Shown here in pieces: positions 51,402 through 59,849 of a stretch of 64,000 nt of DNA. The DNA lies in contig CALNVZ010002100.1 in NCBI GenBank assembly GCA_940671915.1, positions 4,971,142 to 5,035,141 on the forward strand, given 5' to 3'. Position 1 is the stretch's first letter, and every line of letters begins with the position of its first letter. Origin of the DNA: Paracentrotus lividus (taxonomy: Eukaryota; Echinodermata; Echinoidea; Camarodonta; Echinidae). Position numbers and translations under genes: made by a program. The notes beneath the pieces were generated by a model that saw only the letters and a list, made by a program, of their open reading frames with translations, ran no database searches and was not told the DNA's origin.

Positions 51402-54400
51402 ACACTTTCAGACTTTGTTATGAGATGTGAGGATGTACAATCAAAGCACGAAGAAATTTCATGTATATTGGAGACGAACTGATTTGGCTATAACACACAT
51501 TTCCCATAGACCTCAGCCCAAATATATTCAGGCTCGGTCTTCAATGGGTTAAGCACCTTTTTGTGCTGGCTCTTGGCCTTCTCAGTTCTCAGATTTTTTT
51601 TTTTTCTAAATTAATTCAAAATTATCAAATTAATACATTAGATCAATGGAGCCCATGTTCTGTGTATTACATGTATTAATTATTATTGCAAGGAAGACAA
51701 TATTATATCAAATTTCACTCACATGATATCACAGTCAGCAGTGCCAATAGAAGCTGTAATGTTATTGCCTGTCTGAAGTGATGTCCCCATGATAACTACC
51801 ATTGTGCCTCCATTAGCTATACCTGATGATGGACTGAAACCAGTTATCTCAGGATCCTGTTCAAGATAAGATAACAGGTGAATTATGAGATAGGCAATCA
51901 TCAGGATAGAAAATACAGTAGGGTTATGTAATAGCAGTGTGCGTCATTCTCCTTCCATTTAAGGTATATTACAATATACTACTTCAGGCTTATATCTGGT
52001 TTCTATGCTTGTCTTGCTTGTTTTTAAGGAAAGTCTAACCATACATTCTAGCTCCTATAGAAAAACTAAGAAAGTTAAAATTGAATGGCGTCTTTAGTCA
52101 CATAAGGACAACTACCCCTGGACAATTAACCCAGGACAACTACTCCCCAGAAATAGGGTTAGGTGTGGAATTAGATGGTAGAGTTTTTATGGGCATAGTT
52201 GTCCGGGTGGTTATTGTCCAGGAGATAGTTGTCCTAGAACTGTCTTTATTATAATGAGAAAGAACTCAATCCATGAATTACTCCAATATATATTTGAGTG
52301 CGAAGGTGGAAAATATTCCATTTAATTCCTAGATTGATATCTTACCCTGTATGTGAATCTAACTGATCCAGTACTCTCTAACATGCTATTCTGAGGGTCC
52401 CTTACAGTCACTGTAACCAAGGCATCTCCTGGTACATTGCTGGCTGATGTCAGACATCTCACTCTGCAATTGAAGAAGAAACATAGCTTAGTGAAAATAT
52501 GTCCTTTAACAGATTAGCAATTCCTTTCAAAAAAACCAAAGTCAAACAATCTATTTACTATGACAGTAGTTTTCTTTTTATATCTGATATTTTACTCTGC
52601 AAGAGGTTATCTATAATTCAAGAACAGTCCCACTATTGCATATCTACAAATATGAACAATGACAATAAAAATGTGAAGACCAAATCCAGAAAGAAAAACT
52701 TTCATCATATACACATAAATGATAAAGCTCTAAGTACAATAGATCTTTATTAACTAAATAACACCCACACAAACCTTAGGATTGTCTTCCTCTGGTCTAT
52801 TTCAAATTCCCTTGTCAAAAAAAATGGTACTACAGAAATCCCATGTATTATCATTATCATTATAAACCTCTAGAACAAAAATGTCTGAATGAAATTCAAC
52901 AAAGTTTAATTGAAGAAGATGAATATTACCTGGATCCAACCTGGTAGCTGTCTTGTAAACCTGCTGGATCACATGACTGCTGATCAAGCATGATGGAGGT
53001 GATGTCAGAGAAGCTTTGTCCGAGGTCGCTACCAAAGATCTCCACCAAGGTGTTACCTTCTATGGGACCAGATAGAGGGAAGATCTGATAAGGGAGAGGA
53101 AGATAAAGAAAACAATGTATGAATGAAGAAAGGAAGACATTTATCTTGTTCGATGCAACATGCAGATTTGAAATTTATAGAAAATTCTTCACATAGAACT
53201 ACAGCTCTGTAAATCCCCTGGTAGTTCATATATACTTGTTTTAATTGACAGGTACATATAAACATAAACATGTTAGAAGATGGATGGTGGATTTATTCTT
53301 GTGACACTTTCAGAACAGCTCTGGGGGTGTTTCACCAAATCATTCGTAAAAGTTACCAATGACTTTACGAACGACTGGAACAACTTCTTAGGTACTATCC
53401 AAATAACTGAATCTCTTTGTACATTCATAAAGTCGTTAGTAACTTAGGAACATCTTTGTGAATCACAGCTCGGGTAGATCTTAAACATGTTATACTTACC
53501 CGGGAGACGATAGGTCCTGGGCAACTCTGATCCTTGAGGAATCCATTAGTCTTCCCGACACTGTGATTCACATCACATACCACACAAGTCACACTTACCC
53601 AAGAGACTACAGGTCCTGGGCAGTTCTGATTAGATCCTTGAGTAATTCAAGACTACCCTCCAGACTCTGTTTAACACCCCATACCATATTAATCACACTT
53701 ACCCTAGAAACTACTGGTCTTGGATAACTCTGAATAGATCCTTGAGGAATCCACGAGTCTCCTTGACACTCTGATTCGCACCACCTACCACAGCAGCCAC
53801 ACACACCACACCAGCCACACTTACCCGAGAGACTACAGGTCCTGGGCAGTTCTGATTAGATCCTTGAGGAATCCATGAGTCTTCCTGACACCCTGATTCA
53901 CACCACACACCCAACCAACTACACTTACCCCCGAGACTACAGGTCCTGGACAACTCTGATTAGATCTTTGAGAAATCCATGAGTCTCCTTGGCACTCTTA
54001 ATTCACACCACATACCACACCAGCCACACTTACCCTCGAGACCACTGGTCCTGGGCAACTCTGATTAAATCCTTGAGGAATCCATGAGTGTAAGTGACTC
54101 TCTGATTCACACACATTTCATACCACACCAACCAACTTACCCTAGAAACTACAGGTCCTGGGCAACTCCGATTAGATCCTTGAGGAATCCATGAGTCTAC
54201 TTGACATTTTGAGGACTCCAGGACACCACATACATCCCCACACCAGCCACATCCCAGGTCAATCGGGGTCACCTCGGATGAAAGGCAGCGACTACAGCTA
54301 TCACGTTCAAATTGGCAGTTGTAAAGTGTGACTGTGGATAGAAAAATGGAAAAAAATATCTTCATGAAAGCAAATATATTCAAATATTGATAAACACCAA

Positions 54401-57400
54401 ACACCTAGACTAATGAAGATAAAAGTACATCAAACTCTTTGCTGTATTATGTAAACAATAATAATCTATTAATTAAAGGAGCAATGTAAAATAAACTTTC
54501 TTGTTATGGGATGAATATGGGAATCTATAAGATTTTATTTTTCCAATTCAATTTAATTCAGGTAGGTTTAATTAGCACCAAAAAAATAATCAAAGATAAT
54601 TACAATAACAAATTCAAAACATTGTCAACTTAGCATTACATGTCTGTGAAGATAATGACAATAAAGTAGAGGACAGATGAGAAGATAGAAGAAAGAGGGG
54701 AGAGAAAGGAAAAATTGAAGACGGGAGTTATAAGAACAAGAAATTATTATTTGACTGTACATGTAGCCAACGACTAGATATCTTACATATTATATTTAAA
54801 AGTAATTTATTATTGATTCATATCAATGAGAGGAATAGACTATTATTTAATCTTACCAGTGATATCTCTAGGGGAATCAATATAATAATTGTCATTCCAA
54901 CGAATAGAGACAGGAACGTCCAGTTGTAAGACATCCCTTGTGTATGTGTACTGTAAAGTGAATCATATACATCGTCAATACATCATAATGTTATATTCAA
55001 ATGCATCTCTTGCGTACATTTGCAGTTTTACTTTATTGCCTGAATCAGAAGTTAAAATAAACTCATGACAGATCCAATGGTGTATAAAGTACAGAGTAAT
55101 CACCACAGAGAATCTTCTTGATATCATTTTTATCCTATTTATAAATTTAATCTTTACCTCTATTGTGCAACAGCATCTCTTATATAATTGATAATAATAA
55201 TGATTGATTATGAAACCATGATGTACTTTTTAAAAAATATGATAATATGTGAATCAAGAGCAATTACAAACATTATAAGCCTAAATCACTTATTGACAGA
55301 TCATTAATTTTTGTCACATTTATTGTGCCAGCACCTTTGGAAAGTTTATTTATACTTTAAGTTTCATATTTCTTAACAAGTCTGATTCTATGAAATCAAA
55401 ACAAACTATGTTTGTGCAAAATATAGAGCAGTGACTCTCATCATAAAATAATATAATCTTCCTCTACCAAAAGGGCACCTATACTTTTTTGCAAAAATGT
55501 AATTTCTTGCACATTTCGGTTGTTTCTTCACTTTTCATTTCACTGTGTATTCACTGAAACAAGAAAATTCCTTTCTATCACATCAGTTATGTAGTACGCA
55601 ATTGTAAAGAGTAATAATACTTAATCATCAAAATCATAATCATTTGACACATGGATATAATCATCACAAGTTGTATCTATTGCATATATTCATAGTTTTC
55701 CTTGTGCTTTCCTACACTGTTGATTACATATTTATAACTTTTTACAACACAATAGCCTTCAACATGATTTCATGAATAAGAAATTTATTCATGAGAATCA
55801 TCCACCACCAAGTCATTCTGTATAGAGATCTACTTTAGGCATCAGATTTAGGAGAGCCTATAGCAATATCCCATGATTGCAGCACCTGGGGGGTGTTTCA
55901 CCAACACATTTGCAGACTTAAGAATGACTTCACATACAACTGGAGCACGTTATTGGGTGCTATACAAATTAACATGCTCAATCATTTAACCTAAGAACTG
56001 ATCACCAGTTGATCTTAAAGTCATTCATAACTTATGCGGCGGTCACAACTCGTCGTAGGCTACGGGGCACATGCCATCAACGTAGCCTGCGTTGCATGTA
56101 CAATGCACGCACACAGGCGCGGATCCAAGAAAATCGAATTGAATGCATTTCGGGGGCCCAATTGTCTGGGGACAAAAGCGGCTCTATTATGTTTATGAAT
56201 GCACCCGGTAAGTTCATCGTGTGACTCCGGTCTGCGTCCGCTACTGCGTACAGGTACTGGGTCAACTTCTGCGATTCCTGCGGTTCTGTAGGAAGGGTAT
56301 TGTAAAAACCTCCTGTACGTCGTAAATGCATTGTACCTGCAAGGTACCTCCGCTGCACGAATTTTCTACGAAATCCATCGTAGGGAGTTGCACGTCGAAG
56401 GTACGGCGAGTTGTGACCGCCGCATTACAAATGACTTGGTGAAATATAGCCCAGGTTTGAGAGAGCCTACAGCAATACCCCATCACATGATCGCAGCGCC
56501 AGGAATGTTAACGAGACTGTAATTACCTGAACCTCTCATTCCCAAGAAGCAACTGCATTAGACATAGAGAATAGTCTCGACTCATCCCCATTAAAGACAT
56601 ACTTAGCTATTAGGAGAGCTATCCCAATTAGGATGGCTAAAATAACAGAGGGCATATAAGCATTGCTAGAGGCATTCAAGGTAATAAATGGAATGAGGAT
56701 GAAACTAAACCCAATCAATGACCGAGGTTAAAAGAATGAATGGATTTAGGAAATGGTAATGTCGTCTGATGGTTTATTGGAGCATTGAGAATTGATTTAG
56801 AAGAAACACTAAAGTCTGTCTAACATCACTTCCTAAGAACAATACCATGTAAGCTGCTATATCTAATCACAAAATGGGTGATAAAAAGTCATTGCACACA
56901 TAGTGCATGAACTATTAGAATAGGTCACATGAACATATATCCTTATTGGATATACGGTAAGCATTAACATATTCACTACAGATAAATTTCACTACCGATA
57001 AATATTACCATTAGATATCTAGTCATAATCATCCTAGTACAGTTAGTTAATATATTTTTCCATATTAAAGATATCAGAAAGGTAGGGCCTAATAGTTCTA
57101 GGAAAGTCTAACCACTTTGTATTTACACCATTGATTATTTAAAAGATATCATTAAAATATACATCTTCTTACAGAATATTTGTTTCACACAGAGATTTCT
57201 AGTATTTAAAAAAATGGTGCTACATGTACGATGTAGGTCATCAAGACAGATTTAAATAGCCATGAATTCCCAATACTCACAGATGCCAATAGCACTGTTT
57301 GAACTCAATAAAAATAGTTATGAAAAAAAGTGTCAAGCATAACACAAGCATGAGAGAAAATGAAAATATGAATTTACAAAAAATGAATAGAAGAGATAAG

Positions 57401-59849
57401 TACATATCCAGGTTCAGCAAAACCATAATAGATTTTTAAAAATGAAAGGGAAAAGACTCGCGACCGACGTGAGAGGAAATAAAACAAATATTTTAAAATG
57501 ATATATAGAGAGAAGGGGTCAGGCTACAGATGGCACGCAAATTATTAAGCATATGCTACAATAATTGATAAATGATTTGTTCCAGAAAAACAAACCGATT
57601 ATGATTCCTGAATCACATGATAAGGGAAGAGCTTAAAGTCCCAGACCGGACCGAGAAATGAAAACCAAAATTACATATAAAACGAAAGCTAATATTTCTT
57701 CCTAATACAACAATTCCCAATTTAAGCATTTTTATCTTCCATTTAGAAAGTTTTTCATTAAAAATGTGATCGAACCTCAACCAGGCCATCCCTCCAAGTA
57801 CTCGCTAAAAGTACCCCTATTATATAATGCGGCTGATGACGTCAAAGAAGTTTAAGGGAATGCTGCTGCCAGGCATGATAGGGTTTCGGCTTTAGAAAAA
57901 CACGTTTGTATTGCTATGTCAGAACAATAGACCCCATGTGTGCTAGAATTCTATTGTTCTGACGTAGCAATACAAACGTGTTTTCTAAAGGCAAAACCCA
58001 ATCATGCCTGCAGTAGCATTCCCTTAAACTTCTTTGACGTCATCAGCCGCATTAATAATTAGGGGTACTTTTACGAGTACTTGGGAGGGATGGCCTGGTT
58101 GAGGGTCGATCATCTTTTATGAATACTGTTATGAAAATTAATTTTATTTGGGGGTGTTTATGTTTTATACGCCTACTTAGCTTTCAATTGATGTAAGGTT
58201 GTATTTACTCCGTCAACGGTCTTTAAAGGTATCATTGGAAATCTTCAAAACAGTCATAAAACTATTTTTAATGCATTGATCAGTTTATGTTATTTAAGTT
58301 TTTATCTCTACCTCTCTCTTTCTCTTGCAGTCTTTGCCTTTCTCTATCTTTCTCTAAAATCCCTCTCTATTTATCTATCTCTCTTACTCTTCCTTTCTCT
58401 TTATCTCTATCTTTCTCTGTCTCTCTTTCTGCATTCTTATTTTGACTTCCATTGCTGTATGCAAATACATGAAAAGCTGTACTGTGGAAACCCCTACCAT
58501 TTATAGACCGATTCAGTTTGGGAGATGTTTTTTATGGGAATTTCCAACTTGGGGGGGGGGGGGGGGGGGGGGCCTTCAAGTATGTGTAATAAATGAGAAT
58601 GTATGCGCTTACATAGCAATATGCAACTGGCTCATTGCATAGGCCACTGAAAGCCCCCAGATATGTCCGCCAAAAACTACAGTGTTCTGAAGTCAGATTG
58701 GCGTATAGGAAGCTACATGTTTTATCTATATATCTCTCTTCTCTTCTCATCATTCTGTCTCTTTTATCTCTCTTTCTCTCACTCTTATTTTGACTTCCAT
58801 TGATATAATAAATGAGTTTCTAGGACGACTACCCCTGGATAATTACCCCCAGACAACTACCCCAACCAAAAATATACCCCCTGCATGTACTCTACACCTA
58901 ACCCTAACCCTATTTCTGGGGCTAGTTGTCTTGGAGGTAATTGTTCGGGGGTAGTTGTCCTGATATATCTATGTGACTATACAGCATGTCTAGCTGTACA
59001 GTACTCTGGAAACCCCTTGTATAGGAAGCTAGAGCATCTTACCGTTCTCCATCTACAGATAACATCTGTTCTATTAACGACATCAGCAGGGGTGACATAC
59101 TCCTCATCTTCAATGTATACTACACACTCTAAATCATCAACCTACAATCGGCCAGATAGATGGACAAAACAGATGATGAACAGTCATTAAAGGCAATCTA
59201 GAATTTTTGCACAGGTTGCCCAAAAAGAATCTTGATGGTGAAACATACTGGCATTGGTAAAAGTACTTTATTGATTAATCTCAGAGAGTGAAAAGAAATA
59301 TGTTTAAAAAAAATAAAAGTCAATCTTTTGCTTTTGATAAAATGCATAGATATATTGTGTTCACCCATTATCTTTCAACGCTAAGAAACGGTTTATGAAG
59401 CACTTTAAAAATGTTATATTATTATTTTCTTCTTTTTTTTCTTGAACACCCTTGAACAGATTTTCAAATATATATTTACAAAAGGTAAAAAAAATAGTAT
59501 CTTTTTAAAGGTTTGGAATTTAGGCCTACTTATTCATTTATTTTTTATTTTTTAATTCATCTGAAATGACTCTCTAGGATGATAAATACAGGAAAAATAT
59601 AAATGATTAATGAAGTGATGTTAAAGAAGCAAAATATACTTCCTTTATGTTAATGATATGCTATTTATATCATAATCTAATTGAAGTATAATTACAAATG
59701 CATTGACCCATATATTAATATTGATGTTATCAGTTGATACTTACCTCAGTAGGCAGATTAATAGCTTTCAGTGGAATTTCTCTTTCTATACCAATAGGTA
59801 TCTGAATCACTGATGTTACAGGTAGCAGTTTGGCACACAATCCAGGCCC
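33236..59849 (-). CDS. Plexin (B-like), 3' 28 exons; semaphorin receptor
   Basis: Minus-strand exons in coding order: 59745-59849, 59043-59141, 54857-54950, 54141-54331, 52930-53084, 52346-52463, 51723-51856, 51113-51280, 50416-50518, 49605-49847, 48864-49037, 48300-48531, 47837-47979, 46436-46548, 45911-45976, 45607-45678, 44951-45017, 43792-43938, 42995-43148, 42019-42122, 41701-41803, 37715-37740, 36880-36990, 36482-36651, 35454-35601, 34810-34950, 34184-34258, 33236-33277. All have GT-AG borders and agreeing phases; the sum is 3,498 nt (1,165 aa plus stop). Order: extracellular Ig-like/PSI, IPT repeats, furin-like site, TM, split GAP with RBD. A basic RRRKRQ cleavage-type site before the membrane and the EIPLKAINLP-type extracellular strand favour plexin B over A. 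Plexins bind semaphorins outside the cell and inactivate Rap inside. The sema domain and first PSI lie right of the window. Confidence 0.92.
33385..33840 (+). mobile_element. tRNA-derived SINE with duplicated head
   Basis: The head resembles a tRNA: box A-like TAGTCTAGTGGTCAT, box B GGTTCAAACCC, and an acceptor-like pair GTGTCAT/ATGACAC. The 123-bp segment 33385-33507 is repeated almost exactly as 33508-33630, so two heads precede one body. The body ends with AAAGCGCCATGAGCG, GCGCTATATAAG and (ATT)n at about 33790-33830. It lies in the last plexin intron. Confidence 0.85.
35647..35887. mobile_element. MITE with GGTGGTA ends and GTCTCC-rich body
   Basis: GGTGGTATCT at the left and AGGTACCACC at the right, 241 bp, in a plexin intron 45 bp upstream (minus sense) of exon 35454-35601. 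The body is rich in GTCTCC/GGAGAC words, like the core of the 61697-62775 element. Confidence 0.6.
37439..37629. mobile_element. piggyBac-type MITE (TTAA target), small
   Basis: TTAA-AGGGCCGGAAACCAGTGA at the left and CACCAGTTTTGGGGCCCT-TTAA at the right, 191 bp including both TTAA copies. Inner arms share ATATGGCGTCAAC / GTTAATGCCATCTAT. It ends 86 bp from the plexin microexon. Confidence 0.7.
37715..37740 (-). CDS. Plexin 26-nt microexon in RBD-GAP linker
   Basis: With the split codon it encodes SLEVPAVNK. The phases fit on both sides: the upstream exon ends on a single T, and this exon supplies CT plus eight codons. The acceptor is ACATGTAG and the donor is GTACGG. Its intron neighbours are 3.96 kb and 0.72 kb. 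It is in the region that varies most between plexins, so I rely on phase and splice sites. Confidence 0.65.
38198..38768 (+). other. Possible coding remnant on the strand opposite plexin
   Basis: Within the 3.96-kb plexin intron two plus-strand stretches look exon-like: 38198-38260 (after TTTCAG, reading LSILEKERERRKERKEYDER) and 38650-38768 (after TTTGCAG, reading AREKRRKNYIDPKYHLES, then stop). Their phases do not join, so I do not call a gene. Low-complexity charged sequence could give this by chance. Confidence 0.2.
39028..39072. repeat. (CT)n microsatellite
   Basis: About 20 CT dinucleotides at the end of a pyrimidine-rich stretch (38870-39072). The intron from 39073 to 41700 holds only AT-rich sequence apart from the trinucleotide tract at 40110-40221. 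Confidence 0.9.
40110..40221. repeat. (ATT/ATC)n trinucleotide tract
   Basis: Over 100 bp of ATT with interspersed ATC/GTT triplets; the poly-isoleucine ORF across it is spurious. No SINE body is recognisable beside it. Confidence 0.9.
41701..43148 (-). CDS. Plexin Rho-GTPase-binding domain exons
   Basis: Exons 42995-43148 (VKVLDVDTVTQAKQKILDAI), 42019-42122 (GRMGQLVLRDRDAVTDTRGH) and 41701-41803 (GSSVAIVKKQDGTN) form the ubiquitin-like RBD that is inserted between the two GAP halves and binds Rac/Rnd GTPases. The VLDVDT..AK.KILDA..C block corresponds to [20 protein letters not shown] of vertebrate plexins. A SINE tail starts within about 10 bp of the donor of the first of these exons. Confidence 0.9.
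42885..42994 (+). mobile_element. SINE 3' tail abutting a plexin splice donor
   Basis: TCTGTAAAGTGCTTAGGGA, then TTAGGCACTATATAAGTCC and (ATT)n, the same tail as at 33755-33830. It runs up to the donor of exon 42995-43148, so the intron begins GTAAGTAT and then (AAT)n. Confidence 0.75.
43792..47979 (-). CDS. Plexin cytoplasmic GAP domain, first half
   Basis: Exons 47837-47979 (MPFVSGADYIRNMLFWGLN), 46436-46548, 45911-45976, 45607-45678, 44951-45017 and 43792-43938. The segment typical of plexin C1, LLLRRTES..EKMLTNW in vertebrates, reads LFKRSMGSILEKLISNWIAL here. So the first of the two adjacent catalytic-region arginines is lysine and the second is retained. AIKGQVEKGPVDAITGQAHF matches the conserved AIKQQMEKGPIDAITGEA block. 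Exon 46436-46548 could start 9 nt earlier (ACTAAG acceptor), adding LPQ. Confidence 0.9.
44022..44098 (-). pseudogene. Partial copy of plexin exon 43792-43938 in the adjoining intron
   Basis: On the minus strand it reads KQVAYPLYVLYQAFKGQVEK, one residue different from the real exon (I to F), then stops. The acceptor equivalent is CCAT instead of CCAG, and the donor half of the exon is missing. The offset from the parent is about 155 bp, upstream in transcription. Confidence 0.85.
44352..44858. mobile_element. piggyBac-type MITE (TTAA target), 507 bp
   Basis: The TTAA-flanked ends AAAGGGGAAGTTCACCCTGG and CCAGGGTGAACTTCCCCTTT are exact inverted repeats. Inner arms share GATTCTGTGACGTCACATGC / GTGACGTCACAGAATC and TTATGAATATTCAAAG. 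No ORF. Confidence 0.85.
46560..46895. repeat. Tandem repeat beside a plexin acceptor
   Basis: About four diverged units of 70-100 bp, each with GAGAGAAAGAGA, ACCAATAAATCCAT, AGAACACAAAG and ACCACAGAAA words. It begins 10-12 bp upstream (minus sense) of exon 46436-46548, so its pyrimidine-rich strand (CTCTCTTTCTC) supplies that exon's polypyrimidine tract. Confidence 0.75.
47003..47232 (+). mobile_element. tRNA-derived SINE (second family)
   Basis: The head has box A-like TCAATGGATAGAGCATC, a CAT-centred anticodon-like loop and a perfect box B GGTTCGATCCC; the 5'/3' acceptor pairing is poor, so I treat it as a SINE rather than a working tRNA. The body contains CTGTTTGGCGTTCAACAAGA and the end ACAATAAAATTTGAAGCG. 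Confidence 0.7.
47609..47692. repeat. Dispersed repeat 'CTTCCAGTATG..TGCGC', copy 1
   Basis: Reads GGCTTCCAGTATGCGTAACA, TGTACATATGCGCA, CACCTGGCTCAATG, GAAGCCCCC. Other copies are at 50876-50960 (opposite orientation) and 58567-58655. A poly-C tract follows at 47691-47710. Confidence 0.6.
48300..49037 (-). CDS. Plexin last IPT exon and transmembrane exon
   Basis: Exon 48864-49037 encodes VSKSDVRVMIGDQFCEVLSI and LFCRLPPAQPQ, the final IPT strand pair. Exon 48300-48531 encodes FPLGYVEYIKDSS, a single helix FSIILVIVIAVLVGVAVVF extending to LIAVSVY, a basic stop-transfer YGRRVHQHK, and the start of the juxtamembrane coiled segment (EGALIRLEERLKDKATE). The cytoplasmic part follows directly. Confidence 0.92.
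49147..49200 (+). mobile_element. SINE 3' tail fragment
   Basis: TCTGACTATGTATTAGGCGC, then TACATAAATCAAGAATATT and (ATT)n. Closest to the 42885-42994 tail. Confidence 0.65.
49605..49847 (-). CDS. Plexin IPT exon with basic cleavage-type site
   Basis: 81 codons in phase 0. The exon opens ACHLFSDTEMICPSPRLPTP and contains RRRKRQVKEVSLSLSLDDY. The run R-R-R-K-R fits a furin/proprotein-convertase consensus. Vertebrate plexin-B1 and B2 are cleaved at an arginine-rich site in this juxtamembrane IPT region, while A plexins are not known for it, so this is evidence for a B-type receptor. Confidence 0.85.
50416..53084 (-). CDS. Plexin IPT/TIG repeat exons
   Basis: Exons 52930-53084 (IFPLSGPIEGNTLVEIFGSD), 52346-52463 (VRCLTSASNVPGDALVTVTV), 51723-51856 (DPEITGFSPSSGIANGGTMV), 51113-51280 (DTFVTCKTTGNTENTSSLVT) and 50416-50518 (GGINITINGVGFMTVQEALL). 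The repeated 'P-x-SG-x-x-x-G-G-T' opening and later 'V-x-C' strands are the IPT signature, so about three immunoglobulin-like plexin-transcription-factor repeats span these exons. Confidence 0.88.
50876..50960. repeat. Dispersed repeat 'CTTCCAGTATG..TGCGC', copy 2
   Basis: GGCTTCCAATGGGCTATATG, GAGCCAGGTGCATG, TGTGCGCATACGTACATTTT, ACTCATACTGGAAGCCCC: the reverse complement of copy 1, with both GGCTTCCA ends visible, which suggests a TIR element of about 83 bp. Confidence 0.6.
51368..51401. repeat. Poly-A tract in plexin intron
   Basis: More than 30 consecutive A on the plus strand. Confidence 0.9.
52103..52236. mobile_element. MITE 'AGGACAACTACCCC', copy 1
   Basis: Ends ATAAGGACAACTACCCCTGG and GATAGTTGTCCTAG, with GGGTTAGGTGT in the centre. 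Copies are at 58821-58962 and 62848-62971, each about 125-140 bp. Confidence 0.75.
53319..53475. mobile_element. MITE, GGTGTTTCA-AAGTC family, copy 3
   Basis: GGGGGTGTTTCACCAAATCA at the left, CTTTGTGAATCACAGCTC at the right; inner AATGACTTTACGAACGACTGG / AAAGTCGTTAGTAAC. It lies between the tandem donor array and the next plexin exon. Confidence 0.65.
53495..54140 (-). repeat. Tandem array of PSI-exon 3' ends with splice donors
   Basis: The donor word CTTACCC (GGGTAAG on the coding strand) followed by the exon end recurs at 54136, 54029, 53924, 53820, 53698, 53594 and 53495: the real exon plus six copies, spaced 107, 105, 104, 122, 104 and 99 bp. Each copy can be read as (D)SWIPQGS..CPGPVVSR in one frame, followed by a GT donor. 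No copy has a polypyrimidine-AG acceptor of its own. The join between units falls in GTGGCTGGTGTGG, a word found both inside the exon and just after the donor, which could have seeded the duplication. Confidence 0.85.
54141..54331 (-). CDS. Plexin PSI-domain exon (source of a tandem array)
   Basis: This encodes VTLYNCQFERDSCSRCLSS then LGCGWCGDVCGVLESSKC and WIPQGSNRSCPGPVVSR: the cysteine pattern C-x6-C-x2-C..C-x2-C-x3-C..C of a PSI (plexin-semaphorin-integrin) domain with its CGWC core. The acceptor is at 54332 (CCACAG) and the donor at 54139-54140 (AGG|GTAAG). Its 3' about 105 bp plus donor recur downstream (see 53495-54140). Confidence 0.9.
54857..59849 (-). CDS. Plexin exons 1-3 of window: extracellular strand region before PSI
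   Basis: Exons 59745-59849, 59043-59141 and 54857-54950 encode CAKLLPVTSVIQIPIGIERE, IPLKAINLPTE, DDLECVVYIEDEEYV, then LQLDVPVSIRWNDNYYIDSP. In plexin B1 the matching segment (VEREIRLLGRNL, NECVMELEG) lies between PSI 2 and PSI 3 and forms an IPT-like fold. The intron between 54950 and 59043 is 4.1 kb and full of MITEs. Exons upstream of 59849 were sought to 64000 and not found. Confidence 0.85.
55888..56453. mobile_element. MITE, GGTGTTTCA-AAGTC family, copy 4, interrupted
   Basis: Left end GGGGGGTGTTTCACCAACAC; right end ACAAATGACTTGGTGAAATA with GCCC. Family words CACCAGTTGATC and AAGTCATTC lie before the break. Element 56036-56423 is inserted near its right end. Imperfect direct repeats of about 45 bp (GAGAGCCTATAGCAATA.CCCAT..GATTGCAGC and the like) flank it at 55850-55887 and 56456-56502. 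Confidence 0.7.
56036..56423. mobile_element. MITE nested in MITE, GCGGCGGTCACAACTCG ends
   Basis: GCGGCGGTCACAACTCGTCG at the left and the inverted CGAGTTGTGACCGCCGC at the right, 388 bp. It is GC-richer than its surroundings. Its ORFs of up to 93 aa on both strands mirror each other, as expected for a palindrome. Confidence 0.82.
56536..56718 (-). other. Hydrophobic ORF of unknown origin in plexin intron
   Basis: Minus-strand open stretch of 60 codons without an ATG start (it begins TTG). It reads like membrane helices (MPSVILAILIGIALLIAKYV, preceded by GFSFILIPFITL) and a polar end. It could be a remnant exon of a transporter or chance. No splice sites convinced me. Confidence 0.2.
57768..58111. 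mobile_element. Near-perfect hairpin element, arms about 160 bp
   Basis: GATCGAACCTCAACCAGGCC at the left pairs with GGCCTGGTTGAGGGTCGATC at the right, and pairing continues to a loop of about 20 bp near 57935-57955 (AATAGACCCC..TTCTATT). Inner words: TGACGTCAAAGAAGTTTAAG, ACACGTTTGTATTGCTA. Confidence 0.85.
58290..58440. repeat. Pyrimidine (CTCT/TTTCTC) low-complexity region
   Basis: TC-rich stretch giving spurious L/S/F ORFs. A poly-G tract follows at 58553-58572. Confidence 0.8.
58567..58655. repeat. Dispersed repeat 'CTTCCAGTATG..TGCGC', copy 3
   Basis: CCTTCAAGTATGTGTAATAA, TGTATGCGCTTACAT, CAACTGGCTCATTGCATAGG, GAAAGCCCCC; the same orientation as copy 1, and like it next to a homopolymer. 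Confidence 0.5.
58821..58962. mobile_element. MITE 'AGGACAACTACCCC', copy 2
   Basis: TAGGACGACTACCCCTGG at the left and GGGGTAGTTGTCCTGA at the right. The centre has CTAACCCTAACCCTA, by chance telomere-like. Confidence 0.75.

Noticed and set aside
56077-56358. 93-aa minus-strand ORF in a plexin intron
   Set aside because: It lies wholly inside the GCGGCGG-ended MITE, with matching ORFs on the other strand.
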